This document shows, one piece after another, positions 1-11,700 of a stretch of DNA of 64,000 nucleotides. The translations under genes were made by a program, and so were the position numbers. The notes below the pieces were generated by a model that saw nothing but the letters and a program-made list of their open reading frames with translations, had not been told where the DNA came from and did not search any database. Every line of letters begins with the position of its first letter. Position 1 is the stretch's first letter. Location of the stretch: positions 62,001-126,000 of the forward strand of contig LXFE01000126.1 of assembly GCA_001929475.1 (NCBI GenBank), given 5' to 3'. This DNA is from Neolecta irregularis DAH-3 (Eukaryota > Ascomycota > Neolectomycetes > Neolectales > Neolectaceae).

Positions 1-2428
1 CGTCCCCGTTTTCTCCAGGTGCAATGATTGCAACGAAGCTTCTCTTTGCGCTGAAAACGTTGATGCCTTCCTTTACGCATTTATTGAAGAATTCCGAAAT
101 GCTATTTGAAGTAGCAGACTTGAGAAGAGGAAATAGAAGTTCCGTTTTCAAAGCGGCGTCCACGGTGTTAATTTGATTTGTTAGGCCAACTTGAACACAG
201 AGGATCGGTGTAACGATTGCAGTTGAAGCCAGAAACGATAAAATTTCAGTCTTCGTCTTTCCCGCTCCTTTTCTTCCGATACCTGATAGCAGATGTCCGA
301 TAATCTTCATGATCTTTTCCTCGTCTAAGAGATATTCTTCAAGATGCGGAGCAATGACTTCATTTGCAAAGTATTTAGCAACTGACCATGGGAGCCATTT
401 GATATTTTTCGAATTATCTCCATAACCCACGATATGTCCAATCGGAGATGTTTGCACCTTGTCATACATTTTAATTACCTCTTGGAACGCTGAAACTGCA
501 GCAGTTCGAATCTTAAGTGAACGATCACCCAGCACAATTAGAAGATACGGTATTAGAATCTGGAAATCTGTGTACTCACTGGAAGATACCACATCTTCCA
601 CAAGGTTGAGAGCCATAACTCGACTTCGATTGACGTGCGTAGTTATGGACCAAACATATCCAAAGAAAGTAATCAATGAAAGTTCATCCTTCGGGAAAAA
701 AGAAGACTTCATCAAGGTTTCAATATCGTCTCGAGAAGTGGAAGCTCGATCAAAGATTGCCGTTAAATTCTCGAGATCTGAAGAAAGAATATTTCCGAAG
801 AAGGATTCTGGAATAACTTCCAGCTGCTGGAAATTCTGCAGCATTTTTTCAAACGTTTCGGGGTCATTCGTGTGCGAGTTACTTTCCATGCTTATTTCAC
901 TTTGTATTTCGTTCGTCTAGTAAAGTGAGACTAACCGTGTAAAGATGATACCTGTAACGTGATTTGCAGTGTCATTTCAAGCTTCTCTGTGCGTTCAATG
1001 TCCTCGGCAAGAACGATATTCAAAATTCGAGAAAGTACTTTATCATTTTTTAAACTATTCAACATTTCTGAAATCTGAACTCGAGTTCCTGGAGTGTTCT
1101 TTTTAAGAGTGGATTCTATTAGTTCGCGAAAAATGACCTTGGTTTGTGTTTCACTTATTCTACCGGACCTGACGTATCCTTCAATTCGTTTGATTGAATC
1201 TGAAGTCAAGACAGAGCTTTTGATTAAACGGATCAGGAATCCTGTGACCAGTTTATCTGCTCTGAATTTCGAGACAATTTCCTGGAGAAGGATTTCTGTT
1301 TCTCTATTCATTGAGAACTTCTATTTATCAAAGGTCAACTTACTTGGCATCGTTCATAGCTTTATAAACTCCATCAGGAAGAGGAGGGTTTCCTTCACGA
1401 ACCTGCATCAATTGTGCGATACACAGCAAGGCGGATTTGAAAGTCCGTTTAGACCATGTAGTAGATATCCCGTTCATGATGGTCACCAAAATCTGATCAG
1501 TGATAGTACCGCTCGAAGCCAAGACAGTCAAGACCATGTAATTCGAGATCTACTGGGTGAAATGTGTATATAGAAGCATACAATACCTGGTGTTCAGGCG
1601 CAGCATGAAACTGTGTGCCTTCAGCAGCGAATGGCAGAGTTCTTTGCATGATCAGATCTTCGTCGACTTTGGCCTGTCTCATTCTCAGAATCGCTTCAAC
1701 AGCAACCGAGGCCCAGAATGCAGATAACGCATGGTAACCCTTTTGTTCACTGGCCATATCTTCGACAAACTGTGCCACAATATTGTAGAATGTGGGGTCC
1801 TGAGCCAACGACATGACAATCTCGTGTCGAGATGGAGCACTGCGATCTTTCTTCCGTGCCTCTAGAAAGCTCCAGATTGGCTGAGGGAGGGTGACAATCA
1901 CAAGAAGCCGGGCAAAGGTTGGGTGAGAGTAATAGGGTAGAAAGGTTAGTAATAAAGTTTCGGCGTTATAATTGTGAATTCTTTTACTTTAGATTTTTTT
2001 CAGAAATACAAGGTATACCGAAACCGTCGAACAAGCCATTCGAGAGCTCGGGTAGTAGCCCCGAGAAGAAAATGAGGGCTCAGGATGTGTATAAACGTAG
2101 AAAGCACTCCGTTCAAAGCATCATTATCGGCCTTTGTCTACGCCGTTTATTTTCTCGGATACAGAAGAAGACCCACCTGCAGGAACCGGTCCACATTCTT
2201 GGAACCCTCAGAGAATAATATCGTCTCGAATTGTCTCAACCTCGGATCTATTTCACACAGTTCGTCAAAAGCTTCACGACCAATCTCGTAAATGGTATCG
2301 ATGTTCTTTTCAGCGGCCTCTGAGATATCATACAGCAGAGAGGCAACTTTCTTAAACTGGTTTTGGTACGGCGCATTTACTGCTGAGGCTCTCAGCTCCT
2401 GGAGCTGTGTAGCCAAAGCAGTAGTCAT
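1..2428 (-). CDS. UTP10: U3 snoRNA-associated protein Utp10 (HEATR1), N-terminal part; runs off the window
   Basis: Scaffold subunit of the t-UTP part of the 90S/SSU processome, acting in the nucleolus on Pol I transcription and early 18S rRNA maturation. The start codon at 2428 opens a protein beginning MTTALATQLQELRASAVN. The next exon carries the Utp10 signature RALEWLVRRF (around 2040-2110), then alpha-helical HEAT-like repeats continue to base 1, where the reading frame is still open. Exon 1 ends at about 2177. Further introns lie near 2020-1920, 1570-1540, 1345-1310 and 940-920. The pieces are joined by normal GT-AG introns, so the fragmented frames are splicing, not decay. Only the amino-terminal third or so of the roughly 1,700-residue family length is in view. 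It is transcribed away from the SUMO ligase gene, with about 207 bp between start codons. Confidence 0.88.
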
Positions 2429-2635
2429 ATTGAAAACTGGTGGTTTCAGTTGGAGTTTGCGAACTTTTTTTCCATAATCGAACCCGCGAATTGATTGGCG
2501 GTTTTCGCACACCTTGGATAGTGAGTCGTATTAAACTAACCACCAAAGATCAGATATCACCAAGAAACTGCAGTATACCACAATATTGCATTCTCAGCCA
2601 TTGCCGATACTGGGTAGATTCCCCTAATTATTCCT

Positions 2636-4636
2636 ATGACCGTCTCTGCAATCTTCGAAGATAAGCAGGTACGTCTCTACGCTGTTTCGTTCGTTCAATA
2701 TTCTTTTCTTGCCTTTTGGTCTCTTCGGCTTACCTTGTCTCCCAACAGCAGGTCCTTGGGTACATAAACAACTTTCTCCTCGTCTTTCATCTCAAAAATA
2801 TACTCGACAAGTGTGGTCTTTCAAAGACCGGCAACAAGAGCAGTCTTATTATCCGTTTAAGCGCACATATCGACAGAATCTCGGAAGGGGGGAATCTTGT
2901 AGCCTGGGAGACTCTGAAGACTTACATCGCTGCAGAAGTGTCTGATAAAATCGGCCGTAACTTTACATTCAGCGGTGGAAATACAGCGCCAAGGACTCCT
3001 GCCTTACATGGCTATATTCCCGGTGCTGGTGCTTATTACCCCCCATACAATCATTCAACGCCCCCTCATAGAATGACCGCACAGCGACCTTCACTGGCCC
3101 CAGGTACATCTTTTGTTCAATCGAAATAATCTTATTATGCAGCTCTCAGAATGATACAGTTCAAGTCAAGTCCTTTCTACACTGTGCTGGAATCTCTTCA
3201 TAACCCGATTCATTGTAGATGTATAACCATGCCTCAAAGGACGCTGATTTACATGCAGCTAGTAGCAACAGAACGACCGTTTATGCTAACATAAAACTCG
3301 AACCTCTTCACATCGAGAAATTACAGTCAAGAGACCTTAGTAACCAGCATAGGATATACGTTTTCTGTACTCCTATCACTGCTATTCTTCCTCAACAACA
3401 ACACTTGGTGGAATTTCCGATTCCAGTTGAAATCCGAATCAATAACGAGCCGCTGAATGTCAATGTTAGAGGACTAAAAAACAAACCTGGAACCACAAGA
3501 CCCCCTGACATCACCTCAAAACTTGTGATCGATAGGCATGTTCATAATAAAATCGAGTTAGCGTATGCCTATGCACAAAAAGTCCGCTGCAAGTATAGAT
3601 GAATGCTGATCGTGAAGGACTATAATCTAGTCGTCAATCTGGTCAAGGTTTTTTCCGTCGATGCACTCACAAAACAAATAGAGCAAGGTTATTTTATATC
3701 AAAAGAGTCTACTATCGCTAGAAGTATGCAGGCATGCCAGTCAAAATCTGTTTTTGATGTTTTCTAGTGAAATCTGAGGCTGAGGATACCGATATCGTTA
3801 CGACTTCTAGTATAATTACTCTCAAGTGTCCAATATCATACTCACGTATTGTGACACCTTGTCGTTCCAGTCACTGTCAACATATTCAATGTTTTGACGC
3901 AGCTTCGTTCTTGATGCTCAATGAAATGACACCGACATGGCAATGTCCAGTCTGCAATCGAAGCATTGCCGGACTGCAAGATATTGTTGTGGATGGGTAT
4001 ATACCTAAGTCCTTCAAGGCTGAAGGACAGATATGTGCGAGATATCCTAGAAAACACATCCAAGTCTGTGGAATCTGTCACCATTGATCCAAATGGTGCT
4101 TGGAAACTCAAAGATATCGACGAAGAAGATGCCCCATCCGATTCTGAAGAATCAGAATCAACTCGCCCAAAGTCCAAAGCTAAAACTCCTGCTGCAGACG
4201 TCATCGATTTAGATAATCAACCTCTCGCCCGAAGACAGCATCAGGCAGTTGGGACGTCTAAGAAGCGTGCCATGGCAGAGGTCATCGATCTGACCAGTGA
4301 CAACGATGAGCCAGTAGCTCCAGTGAAAAAAACCCGAAGAAGTGAGAGTATAGCTGCACCAAACAGTGACTCAGGTAATACTATTTTACCCCCTTCTCAT
4401 GATCCCGTCACTTTTGCAGCCCCGTCAAAAACCCTTTTTTTAACTCCAAGTTCCCACATCTTGCTACAAGGTAGTCAGGACGTCCTGCAAAACAACAAGT
4501 ATGCTAGATTTCCTGCTGGTTAAACCGAAACTGACTATAGAGTACCGTAGAGGAGCTTCTGTATCAAGACACCAGCGAGTCTGGTGATCCTTATGGCTAT
4601 GTAAATGGGATTTTTGATGATTGCCGGGATTGGTAA
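2636..4636 (+). CDS. SIZ1: SUMO E3 ligase of the Siz/PIAS family (SAP, PINIT, SP-RING)
   Basis: Transfers SUMO from Ubc9 to nuclear substrates. Domains in order: an N-terminal SAP helix-turn-helix (VLGYINNFLLVFHLKNILDK, about 2749-2870); a PINIT domain starting FKSSPFYTVLESL (3151-) and containing RGLKNKPGTTRPPDIT (about 3470-3520); and an SP-RING (3770-3990) with ITLKCPIS, CRSSHCQHIQCFD and WQCPVCN supplying the zinc ligands. After the RING comes the family motif DGYVRDIL, then acidic SUMO-interaction-like tracts VIDLDN and VIDLTSDN. I infer introns at 2669-2748, 3104-3142, about 3266-3325 (least certain), 3582-3617, 3724-3767, 3997-4030 and 4519-4550. The last intron brings in a short acidic C-terminal exon ending at 4636. 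Equivalent to budding yeast Siz1/Siz2 and fission yeast Pli1; which paralogue cannot be decided here. Confidence 0.88.
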
Positions 4637-4856
4637 GCCAAATTGTATTTTATATTGGGTTTGGGCGGGATATCTCTTTTTGAAGAGTAGGAATATTTCT
4701 TGTTCCTCCAGCATTATGAGGGACTTTACGAGAACCTCTAGTTCTATTTTCTTGCACTTTCGTCATGTTTTGTTTCATCTTCAAATTCATGTACATAACT
4801 CGAGTAATCGCTTCTACTTGATTTGAAGAGACCGCCGCATTTTCCGACTTTCAATT

Positions 4857-5545
4857 ATGAACCAAGTATCCTCAACCCCCCCTCTCGCTCTTTCAACAAC
4901 CCCAGACTCGCACTCTTTATATCTGAGCTCAACATGTCTCGATTTGCTACTGATCGAGATGGTTGCTTTGGCACAGCGATTATCATCCGAATTATCATCA
5001 AAATCAATCGACGAGGATGAAGAGAAAGACGCTATTTATACCCGTCTGGAGTCTCTAGGGTTTCGAGTTGGACAGGGTGTTGTTGAACGGTCCGATTTGA
5101 ATCAAAGTTTTAAACTTACCAGTAGGTTTGCGAGGGACAAACCGAGATTCATAGATTCTTTGGATGTTATTAAATTTGTCTGCAAAGACCTTTGGATCAT
5201 CTTATTCAAGAAACAGATTGATAATCTAAAAACTAATCACAGGGTATTTCCTTGCTTTAAATCGTCGGTTGAAAGGAGATAGGGTGTATTTGTGCTTACG
5301 GATAATTCATTTCGCTGGTTTTCAAGGATGAGTACTAAACAAGGTGGCCAAGAAGCTGTCAATCGGGCTCAGCCGGTATTTGTTCTCTTCAATATTCTGT
5401 CATCTAATCTGGTGGACAGTTTCTCTGGTTTCCATGCGGCGTTATTCGAGGCGTATTATCAAATCTAGGGGTATCGAGTCATGTTGTTGCGGAAACAACA
5501 GGCCTTCCAACATGTACATTTCAAATAAAAATTTCAAATCAATGA
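4857..5545 (+). CDS. TRS33: TRAPP complex subunit Trs33 (TRAPPC6 family)
   Basis: Core subunit of the TRAPP tethering complexes, which activate Rab1/Ypt1 in ER-Golgi and Golgi traffic. Three exons (4857-5243, 5283-5375, 5420-5545) sum to 201 codons. Family features: a helix with CLDLLLIEMV near residue 35; the LESLGFRVGQGVVER segment; KFVCKDLW; TDNLKTNHRGVFVLTDN-like sequence across intron 1; then FLWFPCGVIRGVLSNLG and CTFQIKI at the C terminus, all at the spacing expected for the Bet3-fold TRAPPC6 proteins. Intron 1 is 39 nt and intron 2 is 44 nt. The N-terminal 30 residues are low-complexity and less conserved, so a downstream start is possible. It converges on MDH3 with about 145 bp between stop codons. 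Confidence 0.87.
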
Positions 5546-5689
5546 ATTCTATATTTGACTTTCAACAAAGTACGTATATATGACTAGGTGCAGAAGGGAA
5601 TTCGAAAACACATTCTTCAACCTTTTTATATTTGAGTATGTCGAGGATCCCCTACCTACCATTGTCGTTAGTCTATTTACAGAAAGAAC

Positions 5690-7022
5690 CTACAACTTTG
5701 AGGATTTCTGACTGATAAACTCTACACCCTTTGCCACATTTCCTTTCAATTCAGGACGGGCCTTTTCGAGAAGGTTCAACTCATAGTCAGATAATTCTCC
5801 TAATGGGTGGGCTTTGTGTGCTCCGTCGGGCTATCCAATCAGACATGACCAACGAGTATCATGTACGCCAAGTTCAATCGGGACAGAAAAATAGTCGATG
5901 CCAACCAACTTGGAAACATTCTCGCCTCCAGGGATTCCAGAGAGATGAACGTAGCTTGACTCGATGATTCCTTTTTCGCCATGGACTGCGTGGAGCAAAT
6001 TAGCTTGACGGAGAAATGAACCGGAGTAGACATATCTTGAGGAGATTCTCGGCAAACCTACACGTGCTCAATGACTGATCAGTGTAATATGGAAATAATA
6101 CTTGAATCCTGCATAAGCCATACTCAAAGTCGCAGATCCACTTCCGCCTTTAGCTTCGACAACCTCATCGCCTCCAAACTGAATTCCTGATTCAAGTCAA
6201 CGCTAAAAAACTGAAGGGGAATACGGATAGTCAGTTTTTTAATCGCTTCATGAGAAAGTTTCACAGCAGGTTCCGCTTGACTGAAGAGCGGGATGATAGT
6301 GAGACCACTGTGTCCACCAACAACGGGAACAGTGTATTGAGTGGGGTTAGTGCACTCATGAAGTTGCGAAGTGAAAGTCGAAGCTCGAATTACATCCAGA
6401 GTAGTTACTCCAAAGAGTCTCCTGGGGTCAAAGACACCATGTTTCTTCATTATTTCGGCAACAATTGGAACAGTGGAATTGACTGGGTTGGAAATAACAA
6501 GAATGAAGGCCTTCGGGCAAAATTGCGCGATTCCAGTTGCAAGAGTCTCCACAATTCCTGCATTAATCTTGAAAAGATCTTGAAATCAGACTTGGCATTA
6601 TATGTGTGTACAACCGTCTCGAGTCATTCCTGGCTTGGTAAGGTAAGTTTAGGTGAATGGTCAAAAGTAACATACCTTCCTTGGGACACCAGCTGGAATA
6701 ATCACGAAATCAGAACCGGTCAAGGCTTTCTTGAGACCATCATCTGTTGGAAGATGGCTGTTCAATTGGGCCTTTGTGGCAATGTGAGATAGATCAACGG
6801 CTACTCCAGTCAAAGCCGGAACAACATCGTATAAAGCCAATTCATCGATCAAAGGCGACATTTTGCAGAGTAGCGATAATGGCTGGCCAATACCACCTGA
6901 TACCTATTAGCACCTTGAGATAACAAGACCGAGCAGCGGTTATGTTTCGTACCGGCGCTGTAAAGTCAGTAAAGTGCTGATTTAAATACATTATACGCTC
7001 CGAGAACAGCTACTTTGACCAT
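5690..7022 (-). CDS. MDH3: NAD-dependent malate dehydrogenase, peroxisomal type (PTS1 SKL)
   Basis: Interconverts malate and oxaloacetate. Nine exons sum to exactly 331 codons: 7022-6997, 6957-6953, 6896-6676, 6633-6615, 6578-6225, 6186-6102, 6057-6032, 5985-5867, 5830-5690. The N terminus is [16 protein letters not shown], the Rossmann NAD loop, with no mitochondrial presequence. The substrate loop [16 protein letters not shown], the [10 protein letters not shown] segment and the catalytic histidine in [14 protein letters not shown] are all present. The protein ends SSKL, a classical type 1 peroxisomal targeting signal, which suggests the isozyme that reoxidises NADH from fatty-acid oxidation or the glyoxylate cycle. 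The second exon is only 5 nt long and the fourth is 19 nt. The acceptor of intron 7 was chosen (5986) because it gives the family length; a nearer acceptor at 6004 would insert six residues. Confidence 0.92.
6953..6957 (-). other. 5-nt coding microexon (exon 2 of MDH3)
   Basis: On the minus strand the sequence cag|CGCCG|gtacg sits between a 39-nt intron (6996-6958) and a 56-nt intron (6952-6897). Joining GGAGC + CGCCG + GTGGTATTGG reads Gly-Ala-Ala-Gly-Gly-Ile-Gly, the invariant NAD-binding loop of malate dehydrogenases. Without the five bases no flanking acceptor restores both frame and motif. Both introns have CTGAC or CTAAT branch-like sites near the acceptor. Confidence 0.82.
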
Positions 7023-7329
7023 GACTTGTACAGTAAATCTTTCAAAGGAATTGAAAAGGGCTTATGGGTGGATGGTGGAGTTGAGAAAAGTAGTCAACTT
7101 CAGGTTTTGACGTCACCCTGGCAGTACATGCAAATATACTCAAAACTCCAAAATTCACAGATCTAATCAAAACACCTTGATTATCAAATGTCATCTATCT
7201 CTAACAGAAATGTTACAATATTTATCATTCAAATTTTTGGGAGCTGAGAATTCCCCGAGTTTCGACCTATCCAGCTATTGTTGATCATGCTAAAATTCCC
7301 CTGCGGTCCAACAGCTTCAACATGACCAG
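7023..7329. other. Intergenic: 3' end of the SLC35F gene and MDH3 promoter
   Basis: About 307 bp between two minus-strand genes. AT-rich, with no long frame on either strand that resembles a protein, no tRNA-like fold and no repeat noticed. It must hold the 3' processing signals of the transporter gene and the upstream promoter of MDH3. Confidence 0.5.
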
Positions 7330-8464
7330 CTATACTTCTATTTCAGGATCTCGTACAAGTAGGCACTGTCGGTATGTTCCAACACCAACAACACCCTCCT
7401 TTCTTCCCAGCCAAGGTTTTTCCGCTTCGCCCTTGATGTTTCGTTCAACTGCATAGTAGAGGACGATGCCGCCAATAACCAGAATAAATGAGATGACATA
7501 GAGCCAATATAGGTTGTATCCAAATAGTTGTGTACCGACAACAAGTCCCCAGAAATCACTCGAGAGTAACGACAAATTATAAAACACAGCGCTGGACATG
7601 CGCAGGAGAATCGGGGTGCCACTATATAAGATGCCCATTGAAATATTGAACCCTACGAGGTACCCGCCCATTTTTCCGTCCCAACGAACATTATTAAGCT
7701 GATCTCGCTCAAGTATCGCGACTTGAATGCCGTTCACGATAGCACCGTATAAACCAAGCTGTCCTAAAACCTCGTATATCGGTGCTTTAGAGACAAAGAA
7801 CTCCTCAAAGACATTTGTAATACCTTCAAGATTAGTAGATGGCACGCGTATTAATATTACCATATAAAGACGCCCCTAAAATCATGAATAGGTCTCCTTT
7901 GACTTTATCGAGACCAGGGGAGTCCTTTCCAGTCAAAAAATCACTCAAAACCAACATGCCCAATCCACCGAGGCAAACTACAATTCCAAGAATCTTTGTC
8001 CAATGATATCGAACTTTGAAAAATAGAAACGACAGGACGACTACTGTGACGATTGCTAAAGCATCCAAGAGTTGACAACTCAAGAGTGTAGTGTACTTGT
8101 AGGACTTGACGACAAAATAGTTCGCTTCGACATCGACAAAAGCAAGTGCAAAATACTTCCAACCTCGATCCCGGATCATCCCACTCCACTTTCCCAAGCC
8201 CATTTTGTAGATGCTGGTCGTAGTATATATCAGTGCGAGAACGACATAATTAAATAGACTCTGGAATGTCGGTATATCGTCGGCCCTATTCGCTAATAGC
8301 TGCGAAAAGGTATTCGTAGAAACGATCATTAATGACAAAATTTGGCCCAAAACCAAAATCGAGAGGAAATATTTGGTGAAGATGAACGAAAAGGGCCTCT
8401 TTACATGTCGACCTTCAGCAGAAGAAATTGTGATCAGTCCATCAACTAACTTAGACGTCATCAA
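7330..8464 (-). CDS. SLC35F1/F2-type multi-spanning transporter (DMT superfamily)
   Basis: Two exons (8464-7861 and 7823-7330, intron 37 nt) encode 365 residues. About ten hydrophobic helices alternate with short loops, as in the drug/metabolite transporter superfamily. The SLC35F1/F2/F6 signature is visible: KYFALAFVDVEANYFVVKSY in the third-helix region, SCQLLDALAIVTVVVLSFLF, and KILGIVVCLGGLGMLVLSD. After the intron, LYGITNVFEEFFV and YEVLGQLGLYGAIVNGIQ match the second half of the repeat. Substrates of this fungal subfamily are poorly defined, so no substrate is assigned. The start at 8464 is followed immediately by a second in-frame ATG at 8461; either could serve. Confidence 0.82.
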
Positions 8465-8767
8465 AATTGCTGTTCAAAGCTGGTCTGGTAGTGGAAGATA
8501 TGAATTATAAAAACTAGTTCATGAGTATTTTTGTAAATTATTCAAGTGGCGCCAAATTTCACCTGAAGCAACTCACGTGTAGGACCCAGCTATGTACTAT
8601 TTGAGGATATAATTAGAGAGAACCCCCGATTCGTTGACTTGTGTCCTTTTACAAATTCATATCGTGTGAAGCGCCATCGCAATTCCGCAGGTTGTTTTAA
8701 GTTCAAACCAATATTTACAATTCTAATCTACATATATGTACTCTACAATTATCAAGATATACACCTA
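8465..8767. other. Intergenic: MDN1 3' end and SLC35F-gene promoter
   Basis: About 303 bp between the MDN1 stop codon and the start of the transporter gene, both on the minus strand. AT-rich, no supported frame, no RNA gene seen. Confidence 0.5.
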
Positions 8768-11700
8768 TCAATGCTGAGAAATCTCCGCAAACCACTGCCT
8801 TAAAGCCGAAGAAAGGACTCCTGGGAGGTCTATGACGTCCCGAACAACTACAAAATATTGGAAGGGAAATGTATCAAGATATCGAGTCATTTCCAACTTC
8901 ATCTGACCATCGTTTGTTGTGGTATACTGAACAGAATTCATATCCATGATAGAATCTTTCTTCAATCGATCGCCCAGTGCATCCACGATCACAAAAATCA
9001 TCATGATTTTCTGACCTGCTGCTTGTCGAACGAGTTGCTGTAGCGTAGAATGATCTTCACAAATGCCATCAGAAATTATGATTTGCAGCTGCCAGGTTTC
9101 GAGACTAGCATTGCTACCTGGAAGATTCTTGGCAGACTCAAAGATAATGATTGATTGTCGAACAAGATCTTTCACATTTGTCCGAACCTGACTAAATCCA
9201 AATTGTTGACAGACCTTGAATATTAATAGAAACATTTTCGAGTCAAATATACCTTTACTCCCGCTTCGAAGGTGAAGGTTTGATGGAATGGATGTACAAG
9301 TCTAAAGTTCTCTCCAAAACTAGCAATAGCAATACTACCAGCCTCGAGCTGCGTCAAAGCTTTCGAAACAAGACTAAGTGTCTCAAATGCCAGTCGAACA
9401 GACTCAGATTCGGCCATGGATTTTGAGTCATCCATAGCAATCATGATCTGATATTGCCGCTTACTCGGTTTCGTTCGTCGCATCCAAATTTTGTCTTTTT
9501 TGAACTGACTTGCGATGTAAGGAATAATTCGTTTCATATTGAGACGTTTCCCGGTCCGAAAATCTCCTCTCATTTTAGTAGCCAGTGTGGGTTCAAGGAT
9601 GAGACGAAGTTGTTCGCATAAGCTATTTGCGAGATCTCGAGTTGAGAGTTCATGTTCTTGCCAGATTGCTCTGCCTTCTACAAAGGAACGATAATAGTCT
9701 TGAGAACCCGCATAGTGATATTCGAGGCCTTGATCTCTAAGAGGTTTATCCTCGATTTCGCACTGCTCGAGATTCATATCATGGTCTTCTAGCTCTCCGC
9801 GTGCTGTACCCTCCTTCATTAGACCAATGATTGCACCAGAACATTGCCGGCCCTCATTGATTTCATCATCTTTAGGTCGTTCAGTTTTGCCATCGACTTC
9901 GACATCAGACTTGGCCTCCATTTCAATATCTTGCTCAACCGGTGGCATAGCCTGTTCAACTTTAGAATCAAGAACCATGGCTTCTTCCAGTCTCTGTGCT
10001 TGAGTTTGTGTAGCAGAACCGAGAGCCTGTGTATCATGAGCAGTCTCGTCGTTCTGTATATGTTCCAATTCATTTGCGTGGGAAGAATCTGCTTGAATTT
10101 GTTCTTGGTTTGTATCCGAATGCTCAGCCTGTTGGGCAATTTGTTTTCGCCATTCCTCAAGAGTTTCTCCAAGTTTACGAAGGGGATCTGGATTCGAATC
10201 GCGTTGAGGCGGTCTTTGCTCGAGATTAAGATCATTGGTTTTCTGCGACTGGGCGTCTTTTGCTGCTGATTGTTGAGCGTTTCCAGCTTCTGTGGGCATT
10301 TGTTGATTTTCTGGGTTGTCTTGAGCTGTGGGCTCTTCATCTATATGTCTTTCAGCCGCTTCGTTGGCTGTGCTTTGTTTCGACTCATCTTTCTGACCAC
10401 TGGTGCCTTGAACAGAGTTAGATGTCTCTTCTTGATTGTCGTTTTTCCCATCGATACCTTGGGACACTTCATTGATATCTTGAAAGTCATCGTCTTGTGC
10501 TTGTGGCATTTCCTCAGCTTCTGTTTTGTCCAGCTGCGGCTGGTTTGCTCGGTTATCTTCATCATCTTCTGCTAGCTCTTCAGCATTCTCTCCTTGTAGT
10601 TCATTCTTCTCATCCGGGATTTCTTCTATATCCAAGTCACTCATTTTGTCATCCCCTTCGCTTTCATCCTTACCCTCCTGGTCCAACTCCATATCATCCG
10701 GTAGATCCATGATCTCTGCATCCGGGATCCTTTCAGTTGCAACATCTTGTTCTCGATTTTCCAGGTCGTGATCTTCGTTACCTCTGTCATCGTTGTCTTC
10801 ACTCTCTTCTTCCAGTTTTCCTTCCTTCTGCTCCTCTCCTTCTAGTGGTTTCTGTTTCTCTTTTTTCTCGTCGTTCTTACCATCCTCTTTACCGACCACA
10901 TCTGACCGTCCATCCTGCTCTTTGCTCTTGCCATCTTGATCTATATTTTTCCCTTCATCTAGTTTATCCTCTTCACCTTTTTCATTCCAAAGTTTCTCGT
11001 CAACAGTCGCAGGATCAAGATCATCGACATCGCCGATTCTATCTTCGGGATCTTGCTCGTTATCATTTCCATCATTGCTCTCATCGCTTCCTTCATCGTG
11101 GTCTAGTGATTCGATGTCGGCCTCGAAATCTGCATCAACATCTATTGCATCATCGCCTTTCTTTTTATCTTCGGGTTCATTCTTCTCCGCATCAGGCTGC
11201 TTGGCAAAGTCTTCAAGATCCTCTTGATCAGGTAAATCGTCACTGATGTTCTTCGCCCCTTCGCCGTCACCAAGACCGGTGCCCTCGGATAATCCGGTAG
11301 CCTTGGTAGGATCCGTTTCCCCAGCTTGCGGGGTGCAGAATCCTTTTCTGGCCACATCTTGATACAGTTTCTGGAGGATAAAGACCGTTTTGCAGACAGA
11401 GCTGTGCTGATCACAGATTATTGAGAGAGTTTGTTCGACGATCTGGCTATATTGTTCAAGGAACGGTCTAACTAGACACCAGAGAACAAAGACGTGTCGA
11501 CCGACCTCAACTTGAGTCCGTGCAATATTGAGATTTCGAGTTATATCAATGCACTTTTGAAAGCAACTGAGAATGCTCGACAGATGTAACGATCGATTGA
11601 GTGCTTTAAGGTTAGCATGGCTTTGGTTGAATCTTTCTTCGTCAAGATCAGGTAATCCGGACAGTCGTCCTAAAGCTGGACATAGTTTTTGAACGGATAC

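Noticed and set aside
459-920. 153-codon plus-strand frame opposite UTP10
   Set aside because: The minus strand here carries UTP10 HEAT-repeat coding with matching splice sites; the plus frame shows no family resemblance.
3593-3617. 25-nt intron in the SUMO ligase gene
   Set aside because: The phase does not match; a 36-nt intron from 3582 with the same acceptor keeps frame and the DYNLVVNLVK strand.
6004-6031. 28-nt intron in MDH3 using the acceptor at 6004
   Set aside because: It would insert six residues before HGEKG; the acceptor at 5986 gives a 46-nt intron and the family length.
10270-11246. Several plus-strand hydrophobic frames opposite MDN1
   Set aside because: They are complements of GAA/GAT-rich acidic codons in the MDN1 tail.
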